A DNA stretch of 64,000 bases from the NCBI RefSeq assembly GCF_019745455.1, contig NZ_JAIETD010000033.1:62001-126000 (forward strand), in the 5' to 3' direction. Source of the DNA: Methylobacterium sp. (lineage in GTDB: Bacteria; Pseudomonadota; Alphaproteobacteria; Rhizobiales; Beijerinckiaceae). Under the pieces are notes generated by a model, which was not told the DNA's origin, searched no databases, and worked only from the letters and a program-made list of their open reading frames with translations. The position numbers and the translations under genes were made by a program. Within the stretch, counting starts at the first letter, position 1. Each line of letters starts with the position of its first letter. Positions 17,914 through 27,171 of this stretch are shown piece by piece.

Positions 17914-18249
17914 GACGCGTCCGGCGCGCAGGAGCGCGCCTCATTGGTCTGGCGTGGGAAGAAAGGATGAGCGATGCCGCGACTCGAATCGGGTCCGGCT
18001 CCTGATACGTAGCCGGCGATGCCGCAAGATGAAAGATCTTCTTCGCAACACCCAAAATATTTATGGACGCGAGAGAATCATGCGGAAAGATACTGTCAAG
18101 TCGTTGACTTGGCTCTCCGCCAAATAATTTCGATCGCACTGCAATAATCCTATTTGGACACGGTGCGACGCGAAAATTGAAGGGCACTATACAGGCCTCA
18201 CATCAGATCGTCTTACTAACACCGAAGATTATTCTTGTAATTCACTTTA
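17914..18249. other. AT-rich intergenic stretch without a gene
   Basis: About 336 bases between the RsmC-like gene and the end of era, visibly more AT-rich than the surroundings. Both neighbours are on the minus strand, so it should carry the promoter of the methyltransferase gene. No convincing ORF, tRNA or strong terminator was seen, apart from a small inverted repeat (caagtc/gacttg near 18100). Confidence 0.45.
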
Positions 18250-19221
18250 CTAGCCACGTGGAAACTCAAGACCCATTTCACGGTAACGGGCTGGATCATC
18301 TGCCCAATTCTCACGGACCTTCACGTGAAGGAACAGATGTACTTTGGTCTCGGCAACTTCCGCGATCTCGATCCGAGCCGCCTGACCAATCGCCTTGATG
18401 GTCTGACCACCCTTGCCCAAGACGATCGAGCGCTGGCTCTCACGTTCCACGAAGATGGTCTGCTCGATACGCACGGAACCGTCCGGTTTGACCTGCCACT
18501 GGTCCGTTTCAACCGTGGAACGGTAGGGCAGTTCCTCGTGAAGACGGTCGTAGATCTTTTCGCGCGTGATCTCGGAGGCGAGCATCCGCAGCGGAGCGTC
18601 GGAGACCTGATCCTCCGGATAAAGCCATGGCCCGGCTGGCATCATCCCCGCGAGAGCCTTGCGCAGCGCTTCGATGCCGTCTCCCTTGAGCGCCGAGATC
18701 ATGAAGGTGTGGGCGAACGGCACCCGCTCGTTGAGAGCCGCAGCGAGGGCCAGCAACTTGTCGCGCTGGATCAGATCGATCTTGTTCAGGATGAGAATCT
18801 TCGGGCGCTTCAGCTCCGGCATCCGCGAGAGGATCCCCTCCACCTCGTCGTCGATTCCCTTTCGAGCGTCGACAAGGAGAGCGACGGCATCGGCATCGGC
18901 GGCACCGCTCCAGGCGGAATGGACCATGGCCCGGTCCAGCCGGCGCTTCGGGGCGAAGATGCCTGGCGTGTCGACGAGGATGATCTGTGCGCCGCCCTCC
19001 ATGACGATACCGCGCACGAGCGCGCGCGTCGTCTGGACCTTGCGGGAGACGATAGAGACCTTGGTGCCGACCAGGCTGTTGAGGAGGGTCGACTTTCCGG
19101 CGTTCGGCACGCCGATGAGGGCGACGAATCCCGCGCTCATCCCCTCCGTGGCCGCCGGCATCGTGAGCCTGGCGGCAACCTCACCGTGCGGTTCCCCCGA
19201 ATCGTCGTCCTGATCAGGCAT
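18250..19221 (-). CDS. era: GTPase Era
   Basis: Ribosome-assembly GTPase that binds the 3' end of 16S rRNA. The G domain has [15 protein letters not shown] (P-loop), VQTTRALVRGI, DTPGIFAPKRRLD and LNKIDLI. A C-terminal KH-type RNA-binding domain follows (EQTIFVERESQRSIVLGKGG, then IKAIGQAARIEIAEV). I start it at the ATG at 19221, which has AAGGAC about ten bases upstream; an ATG at 19239 is also possible. It overlaps the end of rnc by eight bases, so the two are translationally coupled. The open frame continues far upstream, but that part is only the shadow of rnc. Confidence 0.96.
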   Translation of the reverse strand: MPDQDDDSGEPHGEVAARLTMPAATEGMSAGFVALIGVPNAGKSTLLNSLVGTKVSIVSRKVQTTRALVRGIVMEGGAQIILVDTPGIFAPKRRLDRAMVHSAWSGAADADAVALLVDARKGIDDEVEGILSRMPELKRPKILILNKIDLIQRDKLLALAAALNERVPFAHTFMISALKGDGIEALRKALAGMMPAGPWLYPEDQVSDAPLRMLASEITREKIYDRLHEELPYRSTVETDQWQVKPDGSVRIEQTIFVERESQRSIVLGKGGQTIKAIGQAARIEIAEVAETKVHLFLHVKVRENWADDPARYREMGLEFPRG

Positions 19222-20023
19222 CGGGGCTTTGTCCTTCATCCTTGTTCGTCGACCTTTCCGGGGTCTCCGAGGTTCCTGGCGTGTCGCCGATGCCCTCTCG
19301 TTCGAGGACGATCCGGGCGGCTTCCTGCTCGGCGAGCCGCTTCGAGGGCCCCTCTCCGAGGCCCGGTTCGATACCGCTGACCTGGACGGCGATCCGGAAG
19401 CGCGGGGCATGGTCCGGCCCTGATCGCTCAACGACCTCATAGAGGGGAATAGGGAGGCTGCGCGCCATCGCCCATTCCTGGAGCGACGATTTCGCGTCGC
19501 GCCCCCGCGGCGCAGCCGTCTCCCTCGCCGGAGCGAAGGCGGCCTCGACGATGACCTTGGCGGCCGGGTAGCCGGCGTCGAGGAACACGGCGCCCAGGAT
19601 TGCCTCGCAGGCATCGGCAAGAATCGTCTGGTTGCGGCGTCCGCCGCCTTGGACTTCGCCCGGACCCAGCGCGAGATGCGGGCCGACATCCCAGCTCTGA
19701 GCGATGGAGGCGCAGGTCTCCCGTCTGACGAGGCCGGCAAGACGGCGCGACAGTTCGCCCTCGTCGGCCTGCGGGAAGGCCTCGTAGAGGAGGTCCGCGA
19801 TGGCGAGGCCGAGGACCCGGTCACCGAGGAATTCGAGACGCTGGTAGCTTCCGGCCCGGCCATTTCCGCCGGCCTTGCTGACATGGGTCAACGCCCGGCC
19901 GATCAGCGTCTTGTCGGTGAAGACGTGTCCGATGCGCGCCTCAAGGGCGTCCAGTCCCGGCCGCGGGCGCTGCGCGCGCCGCGCCCTGCTGGACGGGCGC
20001 GCGGCTTCCTCGGCTCCGGTCAT
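19214..20023 (-). CDS. rnc: Ribonuclease III
   Basis: Double-strand RNA endonuclease for rRNA processing and RNA decay. It has the signature YQRLEFLGDRVLGLAIADLL with the catalytic acidic residues, EGELSRRLAGLVRRETCASI, and the second acidic site DACEAILGAVFLDAG. A dsRNA-binding domain follows (DAKSSLQEWAMARSLPIPLY, ending KRLAEQEAARIVLER). The roughly 20-residue basic N-terminus and acidic C-terminal tail exceed the E. coli protein; total 269 residues. It starts just three bases after lepB ends, in the usual lepB-rnc-era unit. Confidence 0.97.
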   Translation of the reverse strand: MTGAEEAARPSSRARRAQRPRPGLDALEARIGHVFTDKTLIGRALTHVSKAGGNGRAGSYQRLEFLGDRVLGLAIADLLYEAFPQADEGELSRRLAGLVRRETCASIAQSWDVGPHLALGPGEVQGGGRRNQTILADACEAILGAVFLDAGYPAAKVIVEAAFAPARETAAPRGRDAKSSLQEWAMARSLPIPLYEVVERSGPDHAPRFRIAVQVSGIEPGLGEGPSKRLAEQEAARIVLEREGIGDTPGTSETPERSTNKDEGQSPDA

Positions 20024-20026
20024 GCT

Positions 20027-20827
20027 CTAGTTGATGGCCGTGAAGAGGCGATTCCAGCGCACCTTCGCCGGCCATTGCCAGATCTGCCACGCCGGAGTGC
20101 CTTCGTCGATTGAGAAGAAGATCATCTCGGCCCGTCCGACGAGGTTCTCGAACGGCACGAACCCGACGCTGGCGAGATCGCGCGAATCGGTCGAGTTGTC
20201 GCGGTTGTCACCCATCATGAAGAACCTGCCGGCCGGAACGATGTAGGGCTCGGTGTTGTCCCAGTAGCCGTTATCTCCGTCACGCTCGATCACGAGGTGA
20301 GTGACGCCGCCCGGCAGAGTCTCCCGGTACTGCTCGGCCTTGGCCTGCTCGCCGTATGGGCCGGTCGTCTCAAACGGGGCTATCTTCTCGCGCTTGACCG
20401 GGACGTCGTTGATGTAGAGCAGGCCCGCCTTCATCTGGATCTTGTCGCCGGGGAGACCGATCACCCGCTTGATGTAATCGGTGGCATTGTCTTTCGGCAG
20501 TTTGAAGACGGCGATATCCCCACGCTTCGGCACCGCCGCCCAGACCCGGCCTTGGGCCTCGAACGGCAGGTACTCGCTCATGGGAAGTGAGTATTTCGAA
20601 TAGCCGTAGGCGTATTTAGACACGAAGAGATAATCGCCGATCAGCAGCGTCGGTACGAGCGAGCCGGAGGGTATGTTGAAGGGCTGGAACAGCAGCGTCC
20701 GCACGACCAGGGCGATCAGCAGCGCCTGAATGCCGACCTTCAGCGTTTCCTTGATGCTCGCCCATGCCCCTGTCTCCGCGACTTTCAGATCGCGTTTCGT
20801 TTCTTGATCCACGCGCACTGGCTTCAT
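20027..20827 (-). CDS. lepB: Signal peptidase I
   Basis: Membrane serine peptidase that removes signal peptides from secreted proteins. One N-terminal membrane helix (VGIQALLIALVVRTLLF) precedes box B, FNIPSGSLVPTLLIGDYLFV, where the nucleophile Ser lies in SGSL rather than the usual SGSM. The general-base Lys is in DYIKRVIGLPGDKI. Box E, GRFFMMGDNRDNSTDSR, is complete. The 266 residues are normal. The adjacent rnc and era are co-directional, suggesting one operon. Confidence 0.97.
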   Translation of the reverse strand: MKPVRVDQETKRDLKVAETGAWASIKETLKVGIQALLIALVVRTLLFQPFNIPSGSLVPTLLIGDYLFVSKYAYGYSKYSLPMSEYLPFEAQGRVWAAVPKRGDIAVFKLPKDNATDYIKRVIGLPGDKIQMKAGLLYINDVPVKREKIAPFETTGPYGEQAKAEQYRETLPGGVTHLVIERDGDNGYWDNTEPYIVPAGRFFMMGDNRDNSTDSRDLASVGFVPFENLVGRAEMIFFSIDEGTPAWQIWQWPAKVRWNRLFTAIN

Positions 20828-20930
20828 CTCGCGGCTGCCTCCGGCCGGACGCGCGAGATCCGGCGCGTGTCAGCGGTAGCCGGCGGTCTAGACCAAGCGC
20901 GGGGGTGCCGCAACGCGCAGCTCGGTCCGG

Positions 20931-21350
20931 TCACGATCCATTCGCGCCTGGGACGGTGGGCACCGCCTCGATGATCACGAAAGCCTGGGCAAGCGGCGGG
21001 TCGTCCGTCAGCGTGACATGGATCCTGATCTCGTGACCTCGTGGGGCCATCGTATTCAACCGCTCAAGGGCGCCGCCGGAAAGGCGCAAAGTCGGCCGGC
21101 CGCCAGGCAGGTTCACGACCTCCATGTCCCTCCAGAATACTCCCTGGCTCATGCCGGTGCCGAGCGCCTTGGAACAGGCCTCCTTCGCGGCGAAGCGCCT
21201 CGCATAGGATGGCGCGCGTGCCGCCCGTGCATCCGACTTCGTCCGTTCACCCTCTGTAAAGATGCGGTGCGTGAAGCGGTCGCCGTAGCGCGCCAGAGAC
21301 TTCTCTATGCGGCGGATGTCGCAGAGGTCGGAGCCGATGCCGAGGATCAT
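20931..21350 (-). CDS. acpS: Holo-[acyl-carrier-protein] synthase
   Basis: Transfers 4'-phosphopantetheine from CoA to acyl carrier protein. [19 protein letters not shown] carries the Mg-binding Asp, and the second motif is [16 protein letters not shown] with the catalytic Glu. The C-terminus has [26 protein letters not shown]. The true start is the ATG at 21350; the longer frame upstream is the shadow of pdxJ. Length is 139 residues. Its start overlaps the pdxJ stop by four bases (ATGA), the conserved pdxJ-acpS pairing. Confidence 0.96.
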   Translation of the reverse strand: MILGIGSDLCDIRRIEKSLARYGDRFTHRIFTEGERTKSDARAARAPSYARRFAAKEACSKALGTGMSQGVFWRDMEVVNLPGGRPTLRLSGGALERLNTMAPRGHEIRIHVTLTDDPPLAQAFVIIEAVPTVPGANGS

Positions 21351-22093
21351 GCCCGCGCCGCCTCCATCGCCGCACGCATGTCGCGCACCGCTTGGGCCAG
21401 GCCGACGAAGATCGCCTCGCCGATGAGGGCGTGCCCGATATTGAGTTCGGCCAGCTCTGGCAGCCGCGCCACGGGCGCCACGCTGTCGAGGGCAAGGCCA
21501 TGGCCGGCATGGATCTCGAGGCCGAGGCCAGCGCCATACTCGGCAGCCCTCGCGATACGGGCGAGTTCGTGAGCGGTACGTGCCGCATCGCCCTCGGCCA
21601 CCGCCTCGCAATAGCTGCCGGTATGGAGTTCGACCACGGGAGCTTCGAGCCGGCGCGCCATATCCATCACGCGCTCATCCGGTTCGACGAAGAGCGAGAC
21701 TCGGATACCCGCCTCACAAAGCGCCGCGATGCGTGGGGCGAGATGATCGCGGGCGCCGACGATATCGAGGCCTCCCTCCGTGGTGCGCTCCTCGCGCTTC
21801 TCGGGCACGAGGCAGGCGGCGTGGGGGCGCAGCCTCATGGCCATGGCCACCATCTCGTCGGTGGCGGCCATCTCGAAATTGAGGGGCACGGGAAGCACGC
21901 TTTTCAGCGCCTCCATGTCGGCATCGCGAATGTGGCGGCGATCCTCGCGCAGGTGGGCCGTGATCCCGTCGGCGCCGGCTTCCACAGCCATGAGCGCCGC
22001 CCTGACCGGGTCGGGGTACCGGCCGCCGCGGGCGTTGCGGACGGTGGCGACGTGGTCGATGTTCACGCCGAGGCGCAAGGAAGAGCTCTGCAT
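21347..22093 (-). CDS. pdxJ: Pyridoxine 5'-phosphate synthase
   Basis: Last step of the DXP-dependent vitamin B6 pathway, condensing 1-deoxyxylulose phosphate with 3-amino-2-oxopropyl phosphate. Motifs are [19 protein letters not shown] at the N-terminus, the HLREDRRHI segment, [10 protein letters not shown], and [12 protein letters not shown]. The last phosphate-binding region is [13 protein letters not shown], then [13 protein letters not shown]. The start is set to the ATG at 22093, giving 248 residues; the upstream extension of the open frame is basic and unrelated. The gene is divergent from the PH-domain gene. Confidence 0.97.
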   Translation of the reverse strand: MQSSSLRLGVNIDHVATVRNARGGRYPDPVRAALMAVEAGADGITAHLREDRRHIRDADMEALKSVLPVPLNFEMAATDEMVAMAMRLRPHAACLVPEKREERTTEGGLDIVGARDHLAPRIAALCEAGIRVSLFVEPDERVMDMARRLEAPVVELHTGSYCEAVAEGDAARTAHELARIARAAEYGAGLGLEIHAGHGLALDSVAPVARLPELAELNIGHALIGEAIFVGLAQAVRDMRAAMEAARA

Positions 22094-22197
22094 CGTCGAC
22101 CATCTCCAACAGGCAAGGCGGCCTTGTGCTGGAAAAGCACGGGTCCGGCCACCATTAGATGGGGTAGGCATTCGGCCGCGGGGATGGGGGACGGCAC

Positions 22198-22572
22198 GTG
22201 GGATTTCTCGATGGGCTTCTGGGACACGGAAGCGACCTCTCCGCCTCGGATGTCGATGCGCAGTTGCAGGGCGTCCTGACGGCGGGCGAAACCGTCTCCG
22301 TCGCATTCAAACTGGTCCGTGACCTCATCGTCTTCACCGACCGCCGGATGATCCTCGTCGACAAGCAGGGGCTGACCGGGCGCAAGGTCTCGTATCTCAC
22401 CGTTCCCTATCGGGCGATCACCTCGTTCTCGGTGGAGAATGCCGGCAGTTTCGATCTCGAATCGGAGCTGAAGGTCTGGGTCTCGGGCCGGACCGAGCCG
22501 ATCCAGAAGACGCTGAAGCGCGGCGCCGACATCATGGCCATCCAGCAGGCCATTGCCGCATCGATCCGCTGA
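22198..22572 (+). CDS. Small bacterial PH-domain protein
   Basis: A 124-residue protein with a GTG start, resembling the bacterial pleckstrin-homology family (bPH, formerly DUF1696). The core reads [20 protein letters not shown], then [20 protein letters not shown] and [13 protein letters not shown]. No membrane segment or signal is present. Bacterial PH proteins form ring oligomers, and their role is largely undefined. It lies alone between pdxJ (divergent) and rpsF. Confidence 0.8.
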   Translation: MGFLDGLLGHGSDLSASDVDAQLQGVLTAGETVSVAFKLVRDLIVFTDRRMILVDKQGLTGRKVSYLTVPYRAITSFSVENAGSFDLESELKVWVSGRTEPIQKTLKRGADIMAIQQAIAASIR

Positions 22573-22829
22573 GGTTCCGGAACCGGATCGCACCGGTCAG
22601 TCCTTGCCATCCTGCGCGAACTCGTTTATCCGCCGCACCTCGCGTTCGCTCCGGCTGGGGGCTGAACGGACGGTGCCGGCTTGTCCGGTTCGGGGTTTCC
22701 CCTTCGCGTCCCGTGTCTCCGCCTTCGATCAACCGCTCGGGCCTCTCATACGGCTCGAAGGGCTTGGCGCCGGGCAAATGCGTGTGAGCCGGCCCGACGT
22801 TTCTTCCCAGCGCGCTAAACCCGTGCCGT

Positions 22830-22856
22830 CGGGCCCCTTTTGATATGAAGGGCCCG
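22830..22856 (+). promoter_or_regulatory. Leader hairpin masking the rpsF ribosome binding site
   Basis: A perfect 7-bp stem (22830-22836 with 22850-22856) and a 13-base loop end just two bases before the rpsF ATG. The Shine-Dalgarno AAGGG (22848-22852) is split between the loop and the 3' arm, so pairing should block translation. CCG triplets lie just before the stem. Known bacterial rpsF leaders bind the S6:S18 dimer with such an element; applying that here is inference. Confidence 0.55.
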
Positions 22857-22858
22857 TA

Positions 22859-23308
22859 ATGCCTCTTTACGAACACGTTTTCCTGGCGCGCCAGGACGTG
22901 ACGTCCCAGCAGGTCGAGACCATGGTCGAGACCTACAAGGGCGTCATCGAAGCCAATGGCGGCAAGGTCGAGAAGATCGAGATGTGGGGCGTGAAGTCCC
23001 TCGCCTACCGCATCAAGAAGAACCGCAAGGCGCATTTCACGCTCCTGAACATCGACGCCCCCCCGGCGGCGCTGACGGAGATGGAACGCCAGATGCAGAT
23101 TTCCGAGGACGTGCTGCGGTTCATGACCGTGCGCGTCGAGGAGCTCGAATCCGAGCCGTCCGCGATGATGCAGAAGCGCGACCGCGACGACCGCAAGGAT
23201 CGCGAGCGCGGACGCCGCCGCGACGAAGACGGTTTCGGCGGTGGTGGTTTCGGTGGTGACCGCGATCGTGGCGACAGGCCCGAGCGCAGCTTCGGCGGGG
23301 AGGCTTAA
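22859..23308 (+). CDS. rpsF: 30S ribosomal protein S6
   Basis: Small-subunit platform protein that pairs with S18. The core fold is recognisable from [59 protein letters not shown] and [14 protein letters not shown]. At 149 residues it has an extra C-terminal tail very rich in Arg, Asp and Gly (from about residue 110: [20 protein letters not shown] and on), common in alphaproteobacterial S6. It is followed by rpsR after a two-base gap. Confidence 0.98.
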   Translation: MPLYEHVFLARQDVTSQQVETMVETYKGVIEANGGKVEKIEMWGVKSLAYRIKKNRKAHFTLLNIDAPPAALTEMERQMQISEDVLRFMTVRVEELESEPSAMMQKRDRDDRKDRERGRRRDEDGFGGGGFGGDRDRGDRPERSFGGEA

Positions 23309-23310
23309 TC

Positions 23311-23595
23311 ATGGCATTCGGTGCTGGACCAGGTGCGGCCCCCGCGGCCGGTGGTGCTGCCGGCGGCGGTGGACGCCGCCCGTTCTTCCGTCGTCGGAAG
23401 ACCTGCCCCTTCTCGGGCGTCAATGCCCCGAAGATCGACTACAAGGACGTCAAGCTGCTCTCCCGCTACGTCTCGGAGCGCGGAAAGATCGTGCCGTCGC
23501 GCATCACCGCGGTCTCGGCCAAGAAGCAGCGTGAGCTCGCCCAGGCGATCAAGCGCGCCCGCTTCCTCGGCTTCCTGCCCTACGTGATCAAGTAA
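23311..23595 (+). CDS. rpsR: 30S ribosomal protein S18
   Basis: Small-subunit protein S18, the partner of S6. The conserved core is [39 protein letters not shown] and [21 protein letters not shown] Gly/Ala-rich N-terminal extension of about 20 residues precedes it. Length is 94 residues. It follows rpsF almost directly and is probably regulated with it. Confidence 0.98.
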   Translation: MAFGAGPGAAPAAGGAAGGGGRRPFFRRRKTCPFSGVNAPKIDYKDVKLLSRYVSERGKIVPSRITAVSAKKQRELAQAIKRARFLGFLPYVIK

Positions 23596-23602
23596 CGATA
23601 TT

Positions 23603-23631
23603 GCCCTGGTCCGGCCTTGCCGGACCAGGGC
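23603..23631 (+). terminator. Strong hairpin after rpsR
   Basis: A perfect 13-bp GC-rich stem (23603-23615 with 23619-23631) and a three-base loop start seven bases after the rpsR stop. It has no T-run, so it may be an RNA stabiliser or partial terminator between the ribosomal genes and the DUF2232 gene. Confidence 0.55.
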
Positions 23632-23749
23632 GTCCGCCGCCGCAGCGGCGGGATTGAATTTCGTACCGGTCGCGCGTTCGCTGCCGGGAGTCGTTGGGGC
23701 GGTTCGCCTCTAACCCTGCCCTATTCGGGACAGCGGGACAGCGGGATTG

Positions 23750-24766
23750 ATGAGACAATATCTCGGAATCGGCATCGGCGCGGGCCTCGTCTCGGCACTC
23801 CTGTTCGGAGTGCTCCTGAAGGCGACGGCGCTTGCCATCGTGCTGTACCTCCTCGCACCCCTGCCGATCCTCATCGTCGGGCTCGGCTGGAGCCACAAGG
23901 CCGCGCTCGTTGCCGCCGCGACGGGTAGCCTTGTCCTCGGCCTGCTGATCGCGCCGTTCCTCGGCCTTGGATTCCTCGCCTATCTCGCGCTGCCCGCCTG
24001 GTGGCTCGCCTATCTCGCGCTGCTCGGCCGGCCGAATGCGGACGGCACGATGGAATGGTACCCGACCGGCCGGCTGCTCGCCTGGACGGCGAGTACCGCA
24101 GCCCTGGCCTTCGTCGCCATCGCGGTGATCGCCTCGCCGAATTACGAGACCTTTCAGACCCGTTTGCGCGAAATGACGCGCACGATGCTGACGACGCAGG
24201 CACAGGTGAGCACCCGTCAGCCGGGTAGCCGCGTCGAGGCACCGACAGCCGAGAATCCTGGTTCACAGCAGCCGGAAGCCGTACCATCGCCTCCCGACGC
24301 AAAGGACGCAAAGAATGAGGTTGCCGACGCCCTCGCGGCGGTCGCACCCGGACTCGCGGCGCAGGGACTGGCGCTGCTCCTGACCTTCTATCTTTGGGCC
24401 GCCGCAAGGATCGTTCAGATCTCGGGGCGCCTGCCGCGTCCCTGGCCGGACATCCCCTCTACCGTGATGCCGCGACGGGTGCTGTTCATCCTCACTGCAG
24501 CCGTCCTGCTGGCCCTGACGCCGGGATATATCGGCGTGCTCGGAGTCGCGATGTCTGGCGCGCTGAGCGCCGCCTTCGCCCTGCAGGGGCTCGCCGCGTT
24601 CCACGACCGCAGCCGCGGGCGAAAAGGCCGTACCGCGCTGCTCTTCGGTCTCTACCTGATCCTGTTCCTCACCCAGGGTGTCGCCTTCGTGGCGCTGACC
24701 TTGTTCGGCATCGCCGACACCGTGCTCAACCTGCGGCGCTCGTCGGAGGGCGCAGGACGTACCTGA
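23750..24766 (+). CDS. DUF2232 (YybS-like) integral membrane protein
   Basis: A membrane protein of about 338 residues with several hydrophobic segments: an N-terminal block (IGIGAGLVSALLFGVLLKAT onward, continuing through about residue 90), one near residue 115, and a C-terminal block after residue 200. A polar Pro/Ala/Gln linker lies between. The position between rpsR and rplI is where many alphaproteobacteria carry a DUF2232 gene, and this context is the main basis for the call. I start it at the ATG at 23750 (a TTG sits just upstream at 23747). Function is unknown. Confidence 0.8.
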   Translation: MRQYLGIGIGAGLVSALLFGVLLKATALAIVLYLLAPLPILIVGLGWSHKAALVAAATGSLVLGLLIAPFLGLGFLAYLALPAWWLAYLALLGRPNADGTMEWYPTGRLLAWTASTAALAFVAIAVIASPNYETFQTRLREMTRTMLTTQAQVSTRQPGSRVEAPTAENPGSQQPEAVPSPPDAKDAKNEVADALAAVAPGLAAQGLALLLTFYLWAAARIVQISGRLPRPWPDIPSTVMPRRVLFILTAAVLLALTPGYIGVLGVAMSGALSAAFALQGLAAFHDRSRGRKGRTALLFGLYLILFLTQGVAFVALTLFGIADTVLNLRRSSEGAGRT

Positions 24767-24832
24767 GAACCCCAGCAGAACCGCGAGGTGCGGCGGATGC
24801 TGACCAACCCCTAGACAGTAAGGACGAAGACC

Positions 24833-25396
24833 ATGGAAGTGATCCTCCTCGAGCGCGTCGCCAAGCTCGGCCAGATGGGCGAGACCGTGAACGTGAAGCC
24901 GGGTTACGCCCGCAATTTCCTTCTCGCCCGCGGCAAGGCTCTGCGCGCCACCTCCAACAACAAGAAGCATTTCGAGACCCAGCGCGCGCAGCTCGAAGCC
25001 CGCAACCTCGAGCGCAAGACCGAGGCACAGGCCGTCGCCGAGACGCTTGAGGGCAAGAACTTCGTGCTGATCCGCCAGTCTGGCGAAACCGGCGTGCTCT
25101 ACGGCTCGGTCTCCACCCGCGATCTCGCCGAGGTCGTCACGGCGGAAGGCTTCAGCGTCGGGCGCGATCAGTTCGCCCTCAACGCGCCGATCAAGACCCT
25201 CGGCCTGCATGTCGTGCCCGTCGTCCTGCACCCCGAGGTCGAAGTCACCGTCACCGTCAACGTCGCCCGCTCCCCCGAGGAGGCCGAGCGTCAGGCGCGC
25301 GGCGAGTCGACCACCGAGCGCGAGGCCTTCAACCTGGACGATCTCGGTCTCGAAGTCGGAGCAGCCCTGGCCGAGGCCGGCGACGACCGCGAGTAA
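24833..25396 (+). CDS. rplI: 50S ribosomal protein L9
   Basis: Large-subunit protein L9. The N-terminal domain is diagnostic: [41 protein letters not shown] long central helix and the C-terminal domain follow ([38 protein letters not shown]). The length is 187 residues with an acidic Glu/Ala-rich tail, longer than the roughly 150 of E. coli. A Shine-Dalgarno AAGGA precedes the ATG. An intrinsic terminator lies downstream before dnaB. Confidence 0.98.
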   Translation: MEVILLERVAKLGQMGETVNVKPGYARNFLLARGKALRATSNNKKHFETQRAQLEARNLERKTEAQAVAETLEGKNFVLIRQSGETGVLYGSVSTRDLAEVVTAEGFSVGRDQFALNAPIKTLGLHVVPVVLHPEVEVTVTVNVARSPEEAERQARGESTTEREAFNLDDLGLEVGAALAEAGDDRE

Positions 25397-25467
25397 GACT
25401 CGGAACAGTGAACAACGGGGATCGTCGACCGAAGGGGTTGACTGGTTCCTTATTTGTTCCAGCATGG

Positions 25468-25503
25468 ACGCCTGCCGGTTCGCGAGAATCGGCGGGCGTT
25501 TTC
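25468..25503 (+). terminator. Intrinsic terminator after rplI
   Basis: A 13-bp stem with two G-U pairs (25468-25480 with 25487-25499) and a six-base loop are followed by TTTT. It lies about 70 bases after the rplI stop and ends the rpsF-rplI transcript before dnaB. Confidence 0.8.
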
Positions 25504-25663
25504 GTATCGATGATCTTGACTGAGGCTGGCTCGGACATGAGTCCCGGGCGCTCGCCATCGAAGAAGGCTCCGCTTAACCATGCCGGGGTCATGGTCGCCC
25601 GCTAGTGACGAGACGCGGCGGCGGCCGCGCGGTTTTTGACGAGTCGGAGCTTCGAGTCAGCCC

Positions 25664-27151
25664 ATGGCCCTGCCCAATGCCCTGACGGCGAACCTGCAAC
25701 AGGTGTCCCAGGAATTCCGCGTCGCCCCGCACAACATCGACGCGGAGCAGGCGCTTATCGGCGCGATCCTCGTCAACAACGACGCCTATTACCGGATCTC
25801 GGATTTCCTCCTGCCCGAGCACTTCATGGAGGACGTCCACCGCAAGATTTTCGAGGTCGCAGCCTCCCTGATCAAGGCGGGCAAGCTTGCGACGCCGATC
25901 ACCCTCAAGACCTATCTCGGCGACGCGGATCTCGGCGGCCAGACCGTGATGCAGTACCTCGCCCGCCTCGCGGCGGAGGCGACCACGGTCATCAATGCGG
26001 GCGATTACGGCCGCACGATCTACGACTTAGCCATCCGCCGCCGGCTCATCACCATCGGCGAGGACCTCGTCAACGGCGCCTACGAGGCGCCGGTCGAATC
26101 CTCACCTCGCGACCAGATCGAGGGGACCGAGCGTCGGCTCTACGAGCTCGCCGAGTCAGGCAAGTACGATGGCGGCTTCCAGAAGTTCTCCGAAGCGCTG
26201 ACCGCCGCCGTCGATATGGCCGCCAAGGCCTACCAGCGCGACGGGAAGCTCTCGGGCATCGCCACCGGCCTCACCGATCTCGACGCCAAGATGGGCGGCC
26301 TGCAGTCTTCCGATCTGATCATCCTCGCGGGGCGCCCGGCCATGGGCAAGACCTCGCTCGTCACCAACATCGCCTTCAACATCGCCAAGGCCTACCAGGG
26401 CGAGAAGCAGCCCGATGGGCGCATCGAGACCAAGAACGGCGGCATCGTCGGCTTCTTCTCTCTCGAAATGTCGGCCGAGCAGCTTGCCACCCGCATCATC
26501 GCCGAGCAGTCCGGCGTGCCTTCCTACAAGATCCGCCGCGGCGACATCCGGCCGGAGGATTTCTACAAGATCACCGACGCTGCGCGAGATATGCAGACGA
26601 TCCCGTTCTACATCGACCAGACCGGCGGCATCTCCATCGCGCAGCTTGCCGCGAGGGCCCGCCGCCTGAAGCGCCAGAAGGGACTCGACGTGCTCATCGT
26701 TGATTACCTCCAGCTGCTCTCCGGATCGGGCAAGCGCAGCGACAATCGCGTGCAGGAGATGACCGAGATCACCACCGGCATGAAGGCGCTGGCGAAGGAA
26801 CTCAGCGTGCCGATCATCGCGCTGTCGCAGCTGTCGCGACAGGTGGAGAACCGCGACGACAAGCGGCCGCAGCTCTCGGACCTGCGCGAATCCGGTTCGA
26901 TCGAGCAGGACGCCGACGTGGTGATGTTCGTGTTCCGCGAGGAGTACTACGTCAACAACAAGAAGCCGCGCGAAGGCACCGAGGAATTCTTCGCCTGGGA
27001 GGCGGAGATGAACCGCGTCCACGGCAAGGCCGAGGTGATCCTGGGCAAGCAGCGCCACGGTCCGACCGGCACCGTGGAACTGCAATTCGACGCCAACATC
27101 ACCCGCTTCTCGAACCTCGCCGCGGACGATCGGATACCAGCGCGGATGTAG
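25664..27151 (+). CDS. dnaB: Replicative DNA helicase DnaB
   Basis: Hexameric 5'-3' helicase of the replication fork. The N-terminal DnaG-interacting domain (APHNIDAEQALIGAILVNND) is followed by the RecA-like motor. Walker A is GRPAMGKTS (about 223-231), then FFSLEMSAEQLATRI, the Walker B region DVLIVDYLQLLSG, and the ALSQLSRQVENRDDKRPQLS and LRESGSIEQDADVVMFVFRE segments. The 495 residues are contiguous with no intein. The start is ATG 25664 (MALPNAL). It is followed convergently by an uncharacterised gene and then alr and radA. Confidence 0.98.
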   Translation: MALPNALTANLQQVSQEFRVAPHNIDAEQALIGAILVNNDAYYRISDFLLPEHFMEDVHRKIFEVAASLIKAGKLATPITLKTYLGDADLGGQTVMQYLARLAAEATTVINAGDYGRTIYDLAIRRRLITIGEDLVNGAYEAPVESSPRDQIEGTERRLYELAESGKYDGGFQKFSEALTAAVDMAAKAYQRDGKLSGIATGLTDLDAKMGGLQSSDLIILAGRPAMGKTSLVTNIAFNIAKAYQGEKQPDGRIETKNGGIVGFFSLEMSAEQLATRIIAEQSGVPSYKIRRGDIRPEDFYKITDAARDMQTIPFYIDQTGGISIAQLAARARRLKRQKGLDVLIVDYLQLLSGSGKRSDNRVQEMTEITTGMKALAKELSVPIIALSQLSRQVENRDDKRPQLSDLRESGSIEQDADVVMFVFREEYYVNNKKPREGTEEFFAWEAEMNRVHGKAEVILGKQRHGPTGTVELQFDANITRFSNLAADDRIPARM

Positions 27152-27171
27152 AGTGTGAGGCGTACGGCGCG

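Noticed and set aside
17914..18249. AT-rich gap as a genomic island or tRNA
   Set aside because: No integrase, direct repeats or cloverleaf-like sequence was seen; only low GC.
18250..19884. Long 544-residue version of Era
   Set aside because: The first 220 residues are Arg/Ser/Pro-rich and lie antisense-like within rnc; Era starts at 19221 or 19239.
22830..22856. rpsF leader hairpin as a rho-independent terminator
   Set aside because: It lies right at the start codon with no T-run downstream; a translational control element is more likely.
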